NCBI RefSeq assembly: GCF_000292245.2
Contig: NZ_ALPT02000015.1
Location: forward strand, 3,130-67,129
From: Alkalihalobacillus alcalophilus ATCC 27647 = CGMCC 1.3604
GTDB lineage: Bacteria; Bacillota; Bacilli; Bacillales; Bacillaceae_D
DNA length: 64,000 bases
Direction of reading: 5' to 3'
Below are positions 1 to 9,276 of the stretch, in pieces. Position 1 is the first letter of the stretch. Every line of letters starts with the position of its first letter. The notes below the pieces were generated by a model. The model ran no database searches, was not told the origin of the DNA, and was given only the letters and a program-made list of their open reading frames with translations. Position numbers and translations under genes: made by a program.

Positions 1-691
1 ACAGGTAAACGAGATAAATCAATAATGTCAGGAAGGAAGATAAAACTTTCGGATCAAACCACTGGAACTCATCCAGTTGAACAGTTGCCCAAATATACCC
101 TTGGATAATACCAATTAATAAGAGTGGAGCTCCTATCATCGTAAAAATGAATGCCATTTTATCTAAACTTGTTAACGATCCAAATCGTTGCAAGCGCTTG
201 CCCCACTTTTTTCTTTTCAGCATTTGATGCTGAATAACATACATAATCGAATAAGCAAATGCCAATGTAAAAGCGGCATATGATAAAAAGATAAAACTAA
301 TATGAATGAGTAACAATTCCAAACTTAATAAACTATGAAGAGCCTCTAGTCGATCGATATTCCTCGGAAATAGACTAAACGCTAACATCGCAAACCCAAC
401 AAGATTTGTAAAAAACACGATAAAATCAACACGGAAATACCAATTAATCACAAGAGAAACCGTCACTACGGTCCAAGCATAAAAAAATAAGCCATCCAAT
501 GAGCTAATAGCCAAAACTTGGCCTAATGAAATCGCTCGGATAATAAAATAGCCCGTTTGCAAAAGCCACACAACGGAAAGCAACCAGAAAGCCACTCTAT
601 TGACCTTCCGGTTGTTTTGTAAAAAATCGATAAAATAACAAAAGACACTTAAGCTATACAATACAATCGTAATAGGATAAATCCAATTCAC
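1..691 (-). CDS. hemX: HemX/CcsA-like membrane protein, partial (3' end beyond window)
   Basis: Translating the minus strand from a GTG at 691 gives an open frame to the window edge (about 230 residues), so the C-terminus is missing. It is a polytopic membrane protein beginning VNWIYPITIVLYSLSVF, with several hydrophobic segments separated by short charged loops. It starts 20 bases after the hemA stop codon, which is the B. subtilis hemA-hemX arrangement; HemX (about 276 residues there) is a CcsA/cytochrome c assembly-like protein reported to influence HemA level. The start is weakly supported: a GAGGG stretch lies about 11 bases upstream and no ATG is available in frame. Identification rests on position and topology. 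Confidence 0.75.
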   Translation of the reverse strand, partial: MNWIYPITIVLYSLSVFCYFIDFLQNNRKVNRVAFWLLSVVWLLQTGYFIIRAISLGQVLAISSLDGLFFYAWTVVTVSLVINWYFRVDFIVFFTNLVGFAMLAFSLFPRNIDRLEALHSLLSLELLLIHISFIFLSYAAFTLAFAYSIMYVIQHQMLKRKKWGKRLQRFGSLTSLDKMAFIFTMIGAPLLLIGIIQGYIWATVQLDEFQWFDPKVLSSFLTLLIYLVYL

Positions 692-710
692 GAGCCGTCA
701 TCCCTCTTCA

Positions 711-2093
711 TTAAGAGCGTACAGCAGCTTTTTGTCTAGGCTTGGCTACTGCTATTTCTTGTTTTTTGGCATTCTCCCATTGCTCTTCGGCCTTGATGAT
801 CCGTTCTTGTTGTTGTTGGGCTTCTAATTCAGCCTCTAACGCAAAGATTTTCGTAAACATTTCAAGAGCTTCTTCTGCTTTTTCTTCACCTGCAAGCTCT
901 TTCACCCGAGTAACTGGATCACGAAGCAGTTGATTCACAATACTCTTCGTATGTTTACTTAATACTTTACGTTCACGTTCCGTTAAATCAGGCATTTTCC
1001 GCTCAATGCTTTCCATCGTCTCCGCTTGAACAGCTAACGCCTTTGTACGTAAAGCCGTAATAATTGGAACAACACCAAGCATACTTAACCATGACTTAAA
1101 TTCAACGAGCTCTGCTTCCATCATTAACTCAATTTTATCCGCTTCTCTTTTCCGTTCAGCTAAATTCGCTTCAACGATGTTTTGCAAATCATCGATATCA
1201 TATAAATAAACATCATCAAATGAAGCAATCTCAGGGTCTAAATCACGTGGGACCGCAATATCAACCATAAATAACGGTTTGCCTTTTCTTTGTTTCATTA
1301 CATTTTCAATCATCGATTTTGTAATCACAAAACCACGTGCCCCTGTTGATGTTATGAGAATATCAACTTCTGATAAGGCTTTTTCTAACTGTTCATAGGC
1401 TCTTGCCTGACCAGCAAAACGAAGGGCAAGCTCCTCCGCTTTTTCCATCGTTCGATTAATAACGGTAATATCTTTAGCTCCATTACCGTGTAGGTGCTTA
1501 GCTGTCAGTTCACTCATTTTTCCTGCACCTAAAATTAGCACATGCTTGTTCGAAAAATCACCAAAGATTTTTTTTCCTAACTCAACCGCAGCATAACTAA
1601 CGGATACAGCGTGCTTCCCAATATCTGTCTTTGAGTGAGCACGTTTAGCAAATGTGATCGCTTGCTTAAATAAATGATTAAAAATCGTACCTGTCACTTG
1701 TTGACCTTGAGCAAATAAAAAGCTATTACGAACTTGTCCGAGAATTTGGGTTTCCCCTAAAATCATCGAATCGAGTCCAGAAGCTACTTTTAATAAATGT
1801 TCAACGGCATGCTCTTCTTCTCGAATATCTAAATACATCGAGAAATCATCCTTAGGCATGTTGAACCATTCCGCCAAAAATGTCTTCGTATAATGGCGGC
1901 CTGTATGTAGTTGATCGGCAACCACATAAATTTCCGTACGATTACAGGTAGATATAATGACACACTCTAAAATGCTTTTAGAATTTCTTAATTTCTTTAA
2001 AGCATTAGGTAGTTCCTCATCACTAAATGTGAACCTTTCTCTCATCTCGACAGGAGCCGTTTTGTAATTCAACCCAACTAGCAGCATAAACAT
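711..2093 (-). CDS. hemA: Glutamyl-tRNA reductase
   Basis: Reduces glutamyl-tRNA(Glu) to glutamate-1-semialdehyde with NADPH, the first committed step of C5-pathway tetrapyrrole synthesis. From the start chosen here (MFMLLVGLNYKT, 460 residues, usual size) the active-site Cys is C50 within STCNRTEIY; the GLDSMILGETQILGQ motif follows near 107-121 and the NADPH-binding GAGKM at 189-193. The C-terminal dimerisation helix is rich in Gln/Lys/Ala. The open frame extends 8 codons upstream to 2117, but alignment with family N-termini and a GGGGGG run upstream favour 2093. The ysxD gene that sits between engB and hemA in B. subtilis is absent. Confidence 0.95.
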   Translation of the reverse strand: MFMLLVGLNYKTAPVEMRERFTFSDEELPNALKKLRNSKSILECVIISTCNRTEIYVVADQLHTGRHYTKTFLAEWFNMPKDDFSMYLDIREEEHAVEHLLKVASGLDSMILGETQILGQVRNSFLFAQGQQVTGTIFNHLFKQAITFAKRAHSKTDIGKHAVSVSYAAVELGKKIFGDFSNKHVLILGAGKMSELTAKHLHGNGAKDITVINRTMEKAEELALRFAGQARAYEQLEKALSEVDILITSTGARGFVITKSMIENVMKQRKGKPLFMVDIAVPRDLDPEIASFDDVYLYDIDDLQNIVEANLAERKREADKIELMMEAELVEFKSWLSMLGVVPIITALRTKALAVQAETMESIERKMPDLTERERKVLSKHTKSIVNQLLRDPVTRVKELAGEEKAEEALEMFTKIFALEAELEAQQQQERIIKAEEQWENAKKQEIAVAKPRQKAAVRS

Positions 2094-2574
2094 CCTGTCG
2101 CTCACCCCCCTAATCAATTTTAGCTCATTGGTTGCGCTTATCGTATTAAACGGAGTGAACCATTTAAAACAAAAACACCGACACTGTTATATGTTTTTAC
2201 ATAATATAAAATTCCATCAGGACTTCCATTTATCTCTTATTTATAATAATTATTATATCATGGATCATCTCGCACATAAAAATAAATTGTGAACAATAAA
2301 TGACGCATTTCCTTAGTAAAATAAGGATTTCTTTGTAAAATAATGAATGACAACCTTACAATAAACGTTCATTTTCTCATTCCTAGCATATCCAAATCGA
2401 CAAATTTTATCCGACCTATCCATTCCCCTATCTGATTTTACCACACTCTTTATAATAATTCTAATTTAATTTTTTCTCTCTATTTCTAAAATGATGTAAG
2501 TATGATGAACTAAAAAGTTAAACCAAAATAGGCTGCTGCAATCCTAATCGATCGCAACAGCCTTTTCTAATAAC
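2094..2574. other. Intergenic region upstream of hemA
   Basis: About 480 bases, AT-rich, without a convincing reading frame. Its right end holds the engB terminator (2518-2562). A hemA promoter should lie here, but I could not assign -35/-10 boxes with confidence. Confidence 0.5.
2518..2562 (-). terminator. Intrinsic terminator after engB
   Basis: On the minus strand GGCTGTTGC pairs with GCAGCAGCC (one G-U pair) across a 14-base loop, followed by TATTTTGG. It begins 13 bases after the engB stop and ends the lon-engB transcript. Confidence 0.8.
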
Positions 2575-3162
2575 CTATTTTCCGATATAGTGGAGGATTT
2601 TTCGCCATGCCTCTTCTTTACCGTTGCCTGTTTCTGAAGAAAATAAAACGACGGGATCTTCAGGGTGTTTATTCAATTCCTTTTCGATTACTTTTTGATG
2701 CTTCTGCCATTTCCCTTTAGGAATTTTATCACTTTTAGTAGCGACGATAATAACGGGAATCTCAAAATGTTTGAGCCACTCGTACATGAGCTTATCATCC
2801 TGTGATGGTTTATGGCGAATATCAATCAGTTGAATAACTGCTTTCAATGGCTCACGTGATTGTAAATACGTTTCAATCATACGTCCCCATGCTTCACGTT
2901 CTGATTTGGATACTTTGGCAAAGCCGTAGCCAGGAACATCAACGAAATAGACCATTTCATTCACCATATAAAAGTTTAATGTTTGGGTTTTCCCTGGACG
3001 TCCTGACGTCCTCGCTAAAGCTTTACGGTTTATCATCTTATTAATAAAAGATGACTTTCCTACATTTGATCGACCGGCTAAGGCGACTTCTGGCAGCTGT
3101 GTATTCGGATATTGTTCTGGTTTAACAGCAACCGTGGCTAATTCTACATTTGTAACCTTCAT
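2575..3162 (-). CDS. engB: Ribosome biogenesis GTPase EngB (YsxC/YihA)
   Basis: Essential TRAFAC-class GTPase needed for 50S subunit assembly. At 195 residues it has the family length. The P-loop GRSNVGKS is at residues 30-37, the switch/G3 motif DVPGYG follows near 75-80 and the G4 motif TKSDK near 142-146. Its ATG overlaps the end of lon (the last bases of lon at 3159-3162), so translation is probably coupled. This lon-engB linkage is conserved in Bacillus. Confidence 0.95.
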   Translation of the reverse strand: MKVTNVELATVAVKPEQYPNTQLPEVALAGRSNVGKSSFINKMINRKALARTSGRPGKTQTLNFYMVNEMVYFVDVPGYGFAKVSKSEREAWGRMIETYLQSREPLKAVIQLIDIRHKPSQDDKLMYEWLKHFEIPVIIVATKSDKIPKGKWQKHQKVIEKELNKHPEDPVVLFSSETGNGKEEAWRKILHYIGK

Positions 3163-5486
3163 TTTTTCTCTCCCAATGCATGTTTTAGTACTTCATCTAA
3201 ATGAGATACTAAAATAAAGTCTAAATCTTTACGAACACTTTCTGGTACATCTTCTAAGTCTTTTTCATTATCTTTCGGAATAATAATCGTTTTCAAACCG
3301 GCCCGATGAGCACTCATTGATTTTTCCTTCAACCCACCGATCGGTAACACACGTCCACGTAAAGTAATTTCTCCTGTCATCCCGACTTCTCGCTTAACAG
3401 GTCGGTCTGTTAAAGCAGAGATAAGAGCTGTCGCCATTGTGATTCCAGCAGAAGGACCATCCTTAGGAGTCGCTCCTTCTGGAACATGGATATGAATGTC
3501 ATTTTCTTCATGAAAATTCGGATTGATCTCTAATTCAGAAGAACGAGATCGAATATAACTAAACGCGGCTTGAGCTGACTCTTTCATGACATCGCCTAGC
3601 TTCCCTGTTAAGGAAAGTTTACCTTTACCCGGCGCTAGCGATACTTCTATTGATAACGTATCTCCACCAGCTGTTGTGTAAGCGAGCCCTGTTGCGGCAC
3701 CAATTTGGTCTTCTATTTCTGCTAAACCATAGTGGAAGCGCGGTTTCCCGAGCATTTCCTCGACCATTTTTTCATTAACGGTTACCCGCTTTTTATTTCC
3801 AGACACAATCATTTTTGCGGCTTTACGCGAAATCGCCGCTAGTTGACGTTCAAGTGTCCGTACTCCAGCTTCTCGCGTATAATGACGGATTATTTTTAAC
3901 AGTGCTTCATCATTAATTCGTAACATATTACCTGTTAGCCCGTGATCTTTTCTTTGTTTCTTTTGCAAATAGTTTTTAGCAATTTGCATTTTCTCAAGCT
4001 CTGTATAACCAGCAATCGTGATAACTTCCATACGGTCTAATAGTGGTCCAGGAATGGTTCCAATATTATTTGCTGTTGTCACAAACATCACTTTCGACAA
4101 ATCATACGGATCTTCAATATAATGATCACTAAACGTGTTGTTTTGTTCCGGATCAAGAACTTCTAATAAAGCTGAAGACGGATCACCTCTAAAGTCATTG
4201 GCCATCTTATCAATTTCATCTAATAAGAAAACAGGATTGACTGTTTCCGCCTTTTTCATTCCTTGAATAATACGTCCGGGCATAGCACCAACATATGTAC
4301 GACGATGTCCACGAATTTCCGCTTCATCTCTTACCCCACCAAGAGAGATACGCACGAATTTACGACCTAATGATCGAGCAATGGATCTGGCAAGTGATGT
4401 TTTCCCCACACCAGGAGGTCCAGCTAAACATAAAATCGGTCCTTTTAATTCCCTTGTCAACTGTTGAACCGCCAAATATTCTAAGACACGTTCTTTAACC
4501 TTTTCTAAACCATAATGATCCTTATCCAAAATTTCTTCGGCCCGAATCACGTCTAATTGATCAGTCGTTTCTTTCGTCCATGGCAATTGAATAAGCCAAT
4601 CTAAATAGTTACGAAGGACAGAGCTTTCCGCTGCATTTGTTGGCATCTTTTCATATCGGTCCAGTTCCTTTAAAGCTTTTGTCAAAATAGCCTCTGGCAT
4701 ATCCGAGTTTTCAATCTGCTCCCTTAAAGTAGCGACTTCACCAGTACGCCCTTCTTTATCACCCAACTCTTTTTGAATGGCCTTCATTTGCTCACGTAAA
4801 TAATATTCTTTTTGCGTTTTCTCCATTGATTTTTTAACGCGTTGACCGATTTTCTTTTCTAAGCCAAGGACTTCTTGTTCATTATTTAAAATTTGAATTA
4901 AATGAATAAGTCGCTCCTTAACAGAAGTCATTTCTAAAAGCTGTTGTTTTTCCGATAACTTTAACGGTAAATTAGCAGAAACAACATCGGCTAAACGGCT
5001 CGGTTCACTAATTTCTTTAATCGTTTGGACTGTTTCAACAGAGATTTTTTTTGAGACTTTTGTATATTGCTCAAACATTGTCAGCATGTTACGCATGATG
5101 GCTTGAATTTCCGGAGATTTGTAAGGATCTTTATCTTCCAAAACGTCCATTTCAACTTCTAAATAATCCTCGTTGTCTAAAAATTGACTTATTTTGGCTC
5201 TTGATAATCCTTCAACATGAACTCGAACTGTACCATTAGGTAACCGTAAAAGCTGACTTATCTTTGCTAATGTTCCAATTAAATAAATTTCTTCATCTTT
5301 TGGATTATCTATTGAGATATCCTTTTGTGTTGCTAATAAAATTTCATGATCACTATCCATAGCGCTCTCTAATGCCTGAACTGACTTTGCTCTTCCTACA
5401 TCAAGGTGTAACACCATTGATGGAAATACCAGAAGTCCGCGTAAAGGCAGAAGCGGAATTTGCCGTTTCCTATTATGTTCGACCAT
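3159..5486 (-). CDS. lon: ATP-dependent Lon protease, LonA type
   Basis: Cytosolic homo-oligomeric AAA+ serine protease that degrades damaged and regulatory proteins. An N-terminal LAN substrate domain starts at IPLLPLRGLLVFP, followed by a central coiled-coil, the Walker A GPPGVGKT near residue 350, and the protease domain with the catalytic Ser in PKDGPSAGI near 678 and the Lys about 43 residues later (GGLKEKSM). Three starts are possible (5516, 5492, 5486). I chose 5486 (MVEHNRKRQIPLL, 775 residues) because a GGGGGTGT lies 6 to 9 bases upstream and the length then matches B. subtilis LonA (774). It overlaps engB by four bases. Confidence 0.95.
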   Translation of the reverse strand: MVEHNRKRQIPLLPLRGLLVFPSMVLHLDVGRAKSVQALESAMDSDHEILLATQKDISIDNPKDEEIYLIGTLAKISQLLRLPNGTVRVHVEGLSRAKISQFLDNEDYLEVEMDVLEDKDPYKSPEIQAIMRNMLTMFEQYTKVSKKISVETVQTIKEISEPSRLADVVSANLPLKLSEKQQLLEMTSVKERLIHLIQILNNEQEVLGLEKKIGQRVKKSMEKTQKEYYLREQMKAIQKELGDKEGRTGEVATLREQIENSDMPEAILTKALKELDRYEKMPTNAAESSVLRNYLDWLIQLPWTKETTDQLDVIRAEEILDKDHYGLEKVKERVLEYLAVQQLTRELKGPILCLAGPPGVGKTSLARSIARSLGRKFVRISLGGVRDEAEIRGHRRTYVGAMPGRIIQGMKKAETVNPVFLLDEIDKMANDFRGDPSSALLEVLDPEQNNTFSDHYIEDPYDLSKVMFVTTANNIGTIPGPLLDRMEVITIAGYTELEKMQIAKNYLQKKQRKDHGLTGNMLRINDEALLKIIRHYTREAGVRTLERQLAAISRKAAKMIVSGNKKRVTVNEKMVEEMLGKPRFHYGLAEIEDQIGAATGLAYTTAGGDTLSIEVSLAPGKGKLSLTGKLGDVMKESAQAAFSYIRSRSSELEINPNFHEENDIHIHVPEGATPKDGPSAGITMATALISALTDRPVKREVGMTGEITLRGRVLPIGGLKEKSMSAHRAGLKTIIIPKDNEKDLEDVPESVRKDLDFILVSHLDEVLKHALGEKK

Positions 5487-5590
5487 CCGCATACACCCCC
5501 ATCTTTCTGTTTCCAAATTTCTCCTAACTCATTGGCTCATTTTGCTCTAATCTTTCTCAATTTTATCTTATCCCCATACCTTTGTCTAAT

Positions 5591-7261
5591 CTAAATAAGC
5601 GTTGATGCACTCTCCATCGGGTTAATCGCTGGAATGATCTCTTCCTCTTCTTCCACACGCTCAAGTGCTAATTCCAATACTTCATCTAAATTCTTAACAG
5701 AAACCACATTGATGCCGTCTATTTGTTTCAATAAGGCTTGCATATTCTCTTCAGGAACAATTACGGTTTTTACACCTGCAAGTTTAGCAGCCTCGACTTT
5801 GGCAACAACACCACCGATTGGCTTAACCGCACCGTGAATCCCTAGTTCACCTGTCATTGCAATCGTATGCTTCACTTTAACCCCTTCAATAGCCGAGTAA
5901 ATTCCCGTTGCAATCGCAATTCCTGCAGATGGTCCATCAACAGGAGCTCCTCCTGGGAAATTAACATGGATATCATAATCAGAAGTAGGGATGCCCATTC
6001 TTCTTAAAACCGTGACAACATTTTCAACCGAACCTTTTGCCATACTTTTCCTTTTGATTGAACGCGATTGATTTCCAGTATGCTCTTCTTCGGCAATCCC
6101 GGTAATGTTAATTTGACCGTTGCCTTTGTTTTCGATCACATTCACTTCCAATTCAAGTAAAGCACCCATATTGGGACCAAAAACCGCTAAACCATTAACA
6201 ATTCCAACTTCGGATTCATGATGAATTTGTTTTTCTGGGCGTGGGCTCAATTGACTTGCATGTAAAACCCATTCAACATCATCAAGCAATATTTCTTTTC
6301 GTCCACTCGCTAATGCCACCCCAGCTGAGATTTGCACAATATTGACAACCTCACGACCATTTGTCGCATATTTAGCGATTTTTTCGAGTGCCCCTTCTTC
6401 TGCGGTATATTGAATTTTTTGAATCGCTTTTTCTGCAATCTGTACGATTTCATTTGGCTTTAACGCATGAAAATACACTTCTAAACAACGAGAACGAATC
6501 GCAGGTGGAATTTCATCTGGTCGTCTTGTTGTCGCTCCTATTAACCGAAAATCAGCAGGCAAACCATTCTGAAAAATATCATGTATATGCCTTGGAATGG
6601 CTTGATTTTCCTCACTATAATAAGCACTTTCTAAAAAAACTTTTCGGTCCTCAAGTACTTTTAACAATTTATTCAGCTGGATAGAATGCAATTCCCCAAT
6701 TTCATCGATAAAAAGCATTCCTCCGTGTGCTTTCGTAACAGCTCCATGTTTTGGTTGAGGAATACCAGCTTGGCCCATCGCACCAGCCCCTTGATAAATC
6801 GGATCGTGCACAGAACCAATTAAGGGATCGGCAATTCCACGCTCATCAAAACGAGCTGTAGCCCCGTCTAGCTCAACAAAAACGGCATTTTGCCGAAATG
6901 GCGATTCACAATTTCGCTTCGCTTCTTCCAAAACTAACCTTGCAGCTGCTGTTTTTCCAACTCCAGGAGGTCCATAAATTAAGACGTGCTGGGGATTTGG
7001 CCCACATAATGCTGCTCTTAATGTACGAATGCCTTCTGACTGGCCCACAATATCATCAAAACTAATTGGCCTCACTCTTTCTGCTAAAGGCTCACTTAAT
7101 GAAATAGAGCGCATTCTTCTGAGCTGATCCATTTCCTTTTTGGATTCTTTATCTATCGAAACACGGCCATTTCGTTGACTCTTCAGCAAGTTAAAAAAGT
7201 ACAACCCAATAACAATTCCAAAAAACAATTGAATTAACAACGCAATCCCTGTCCAATTCAT
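5591..7261 (-). CDS. lonB: ATP-dependent protease LonB
   Basis: Second Lon-family protease of Bacillus, known in B. subtilis as a forespore (sigma-F) protein. The 556-residue sequence begins with one membrane segment (residues about 4-24), which would anchor it at the membrane. Next comes an AAA+ module with Walker A GPPGVGKTA near residue 97 and Walker B LFIDEIGEL. The C-terminal protease domain has the catalytic Ser motif VDGPSAGIA and a Lys in GGVVAKVEAA. It lies between clpX and lon as in B. subtilis. The acidic tail (EEEEEII) is a minor peculiarity. Confidence 0.93.
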   Translation of the reverse strand: MNWTGIALLIQLFFGIVIGLYFFNLLKSQRNGRVSIDKESKKEMDQLRRMRSISLSEPLAERVRPISFDDIVGQSEGIRTLRAALCGPNPQHVLIYGPPGVGKTAAARLVLEEAKRNCESPFRQNAVFVELDGATARFDERGIADPLIGSVHDPIYQGAGAMGQAGIPQPKHGAVTKAHGGMLFIDEIGELHSIQLNKLLKVLEDRKVFLESAYYSEENQAIPRHIHDIFQNGLPADFRLIGATTRRPDEIPPAIRSRCLEVYFHALKPNEIVQIAEKAIQKIQYTAEEGALEKIAKYATNGREVVNIVQISAGVALASGRKEILLDDVEWVLHASQLSPRPEKQIHHESEVGIVNGLAVFGPNMGALLELEVNVIENKGNGQINITGIAEEEHTGNQSRSIKRKSMAKGSVENVVTVLRRMGIPTSDYDIHVNFPGGAPVDGPSAGIAIATGIYSAIEGVKVKHTIAMTGELGIHGAVKPIGGVVAKVEAAKLAGVKTVIVPEENMQALLKQIDGINVVSVKNLDEVLELALERVEEEEEIIPAINPMESASTLI

Positions 7262-7410
7262 GACTTTTCCTCCTACATCGTTACTCGTTTTTTATAGTAT
7301 GACCGCTAACATTTTAGCTAACCAAACTATCAGGACTGAAAACGTTGTAACTAAAGGAAAAAAATGCAAGACAAAATCTAATCCAACTACAGAAAGTCTT
7401 AAGAAAGACG

Positions 7411-7450
7411 AGAAAACCACGGAGAGTCTATCTTCACTCACCGTGGTTTT
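7411..7450 (-). terminator. Intrinsic terminator after clpX
   Basis: AACCACGG/CCGTGGTT stem on the minus strand followed by TTCTCG, 28 bases beyond the clpX stop and before lonB. The stem is also U-rich on the other side, so it could work both ways. Confidence 0.7.
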
Positions 7451-7477
7451 TCTTATCAAACAACTCGCCTATTTGGA

Positions 7478-8752
7478 TTAAGCACTCTCTTTAGGTTCTG
7501 TTTTAGTTAATGTGATCTCAGAGCCATCTTCTGTTTTTAAGATTGGAGCGGCATTTTCGGTAACACATTTATCATGAATGATACATTTGACCACATCATC
7601 ACGTGATGGAAGATCAAACATGACATCTAACATGAGTCCTTCAATAATGGAACGCAATCCGCGTGCCCCAGTCTTTCTTTCAATCGCTTTATTTGAAATC
7701 TCTTTTAATGCCGCGTCCGTAAATTCTAACTCAACATCATCAAGCTCAAGTAATTTTTGGTATTGCTTTACGAGAGCATTTTTTGGTTTTGTTAAAATTT
7801 CCACTAAAGCATGAACATCTAAAGGTTCTAGGCTTGAGATAATTGGTAAACGGCCGATAAATTCAGGAATTAATCCAAAACGGAGTAAATCTTCAGGTAA
7901 TACTTTCCCTAAATATTCACCTGGCTTTAAGTCTTCCTGTCTAGATTCTGAACCAAAACCAATAACCTTTTTCCCTAATCGACGCTTAATAATTTGCTCA
8001 ATTCCATCAAATGCCCCTCCACAAATAAAGAGAACATTTGTTGTATCGATTTGAATAAATTCTTGATGAGGGTGTTTTCTTCCACCTTGTGGCGGTACAC
8101 TTGCAGTTGTACCTTCAAGAATTTTTAATAAAGCTTGTTGAACCCCTTCACCTGAAACATCCCTTGTAATCGAAGGATTCTCAGATTTACGAGCAACTTT
8201 ATCGATCTCATCAATGTAAATAATACCCTTTTCTGCTTTCTCCACATCATAGTCAGCCGCTTGGATTAATTTAAGGAGGATATTCTCAACATCTTCCCCT
8301 ACATAACCTGCTTCTGTTAATGAAGTTGCATCTGCAATCGCAAAAGGTACATTCAAAATACGAGCTAATGTTTGAGCTAATAATGTTTTCCCACTACCTG
8401 TTGGCCCAATCATACAAATATTACTTTTAGAAAGTTCTACCTCTTCAGAGCGGTTAAGTGCATTGATACGCTTATAATGATTATAAACAGCTACTGATAA
8501 TGATTTTTTGGCTCTTTCCTGGCCGATAACATAATCATCTAAGATGGAACGAATCTCAGAAGGTTTCGGAACTTCTTGAAATTCAACTTCCTCTTCTGTT
8601 CCGAGTTCTTCTTCTACAATTTCTGTACAGAGTTCAATACATTCATCACATATATACACACCTGGTCCAGCAACTAGCTTACGGACTTGGTCTTGAGTTT
8701 TCCCACAAAAAGAACATTTAAGTTGCCCTTTTTCATCATTAAATTTAAACAT
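7478..8752 (-). CDS. clpX: ATP-dependent Clp protease ATPase subunit ClpX
   Basis: AAA+ unfoldase that delivers substrates to ClpP. The N-terminal C4 zinc-binding domain is intact (C13, C16, C35, C38). Walker A GPTGSGKT lies near residue 119 and Walker B IIYIDEIDK near 180; the ClpP-docking IGF-type loop is seen as KVIGFGSE near 266. The length of 424 residues is normal. It ends with a strong hairpin and is separated from tig by about 520 bases, so it is probably its own transcription unit. Confidence 0.97.
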   Translation of the reverse strand: MFKFNDEKGQLKCSFCGKTQDQVRKLVAGPGVYICDECIELCTEIVEEELGTEEEVEFQEVPKPSEIRSILDDYVIGQERAKKSLSVAVYNHYKRINALNRSEEVELSKSNICMIGPTGSGKTLLAQTLARILNVPFAIADATSLTEAGYVGEDVENILLKLIQAADYDVEKAEKGIIYIDEIDKVARKSENPSITRDVSGEGVQQALLKILEGTTASVPPQGGRKHPHQEFIQIDTTNVLFICGGAFDGIEQIIKRRLGKKVIGFGSESRQEDLKPGEYLGKVLPEDLLRFGLIPEFIGRLPIISSLEPLDVHALVEILTKPKNALVKQYQKLLELDDVELEFTDAALKEISNKAIERKTGARGLRSIIEGLMLDVMFDLPSRDDVVKCIIHDKCVTENAAPILKTEDGSEITLTKTEPKESA

Positions 8753-8843
8753 TTAATCACCCCTCAGAAATATTGTACCATTTCAAACCATTATTTTCTT
8801 CATTTTGGTCTTGTATAACACGGCTCGAAAATTGCACAGCATT

Positions 8844-8858
8844 TCTAGATTATCTAGA
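8844..8858. promoter_or_regulatory. Perfect palindrome upstream of clpX, operator candidate
   Basis: TCTAGAT-T-ATCTAGA is a perfect inverted repeat 86 bases from the clpX start codon. I do not recognise a known regulator box; its position suits an operator. Confidence 0.3.
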
Positions 8859-9190
8859 TTTGTCGAGATTTTCAGCTATTGTAACACAGAACCAGAAAAA
8901 GAAAAACTAATCTCTCTTCTTATGTATAGATGATGTGTGGAGAGCAAAAATAAAATCATCTAAATACGGATACTCAAATTTAAACATCTTACTTATGTGT
9001 ATGTGTGGATTTATAATAAATTCAAGATCCAACCTTGAAAATCCTTTTTTTCTTACAAAAGATCTTCTAACTTAAAATGAACAATCTCCCATCATTTTTT
9101 GTTGAAACGGCTTCTTCTCAGCTTGTTCAATTCAAGCCTCGCTCATACATTCCAAAACGAGAAAAGATGATAAACTGATTTTTATAGGAT

Positions 9191-9226
9191 GGAAAAACAA
9201 GGTACGATTTCAGCTCGCACCTTGTT
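9191..9226 (-). terminator. Intrinsic terminator after tig
   Basis: Minus-strand ACAAGGTGCGA pairs with TCGTACCTTGT across a 7-base loop, then TTTTTCC. It lies about 50 bases beyond the tig stop. Confidence 0.8.
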
Positions 9227-9276
9227 TATACTTTATAGAGAGCTACCTAGTTTAAGCATCTCATGTGAAAATGGAA

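Larger units (their letters stand above)
8753..9276. other. clpX-tig intergenic region
   Basis: About 520 bases without a credible gene. It holds the tig terminator at 9191-9226 and, about 90 bases upstream of clpX, a perfect 15-base palindrome (8844-8858). The rest is AT-rich leader. Confidence 0.5.
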
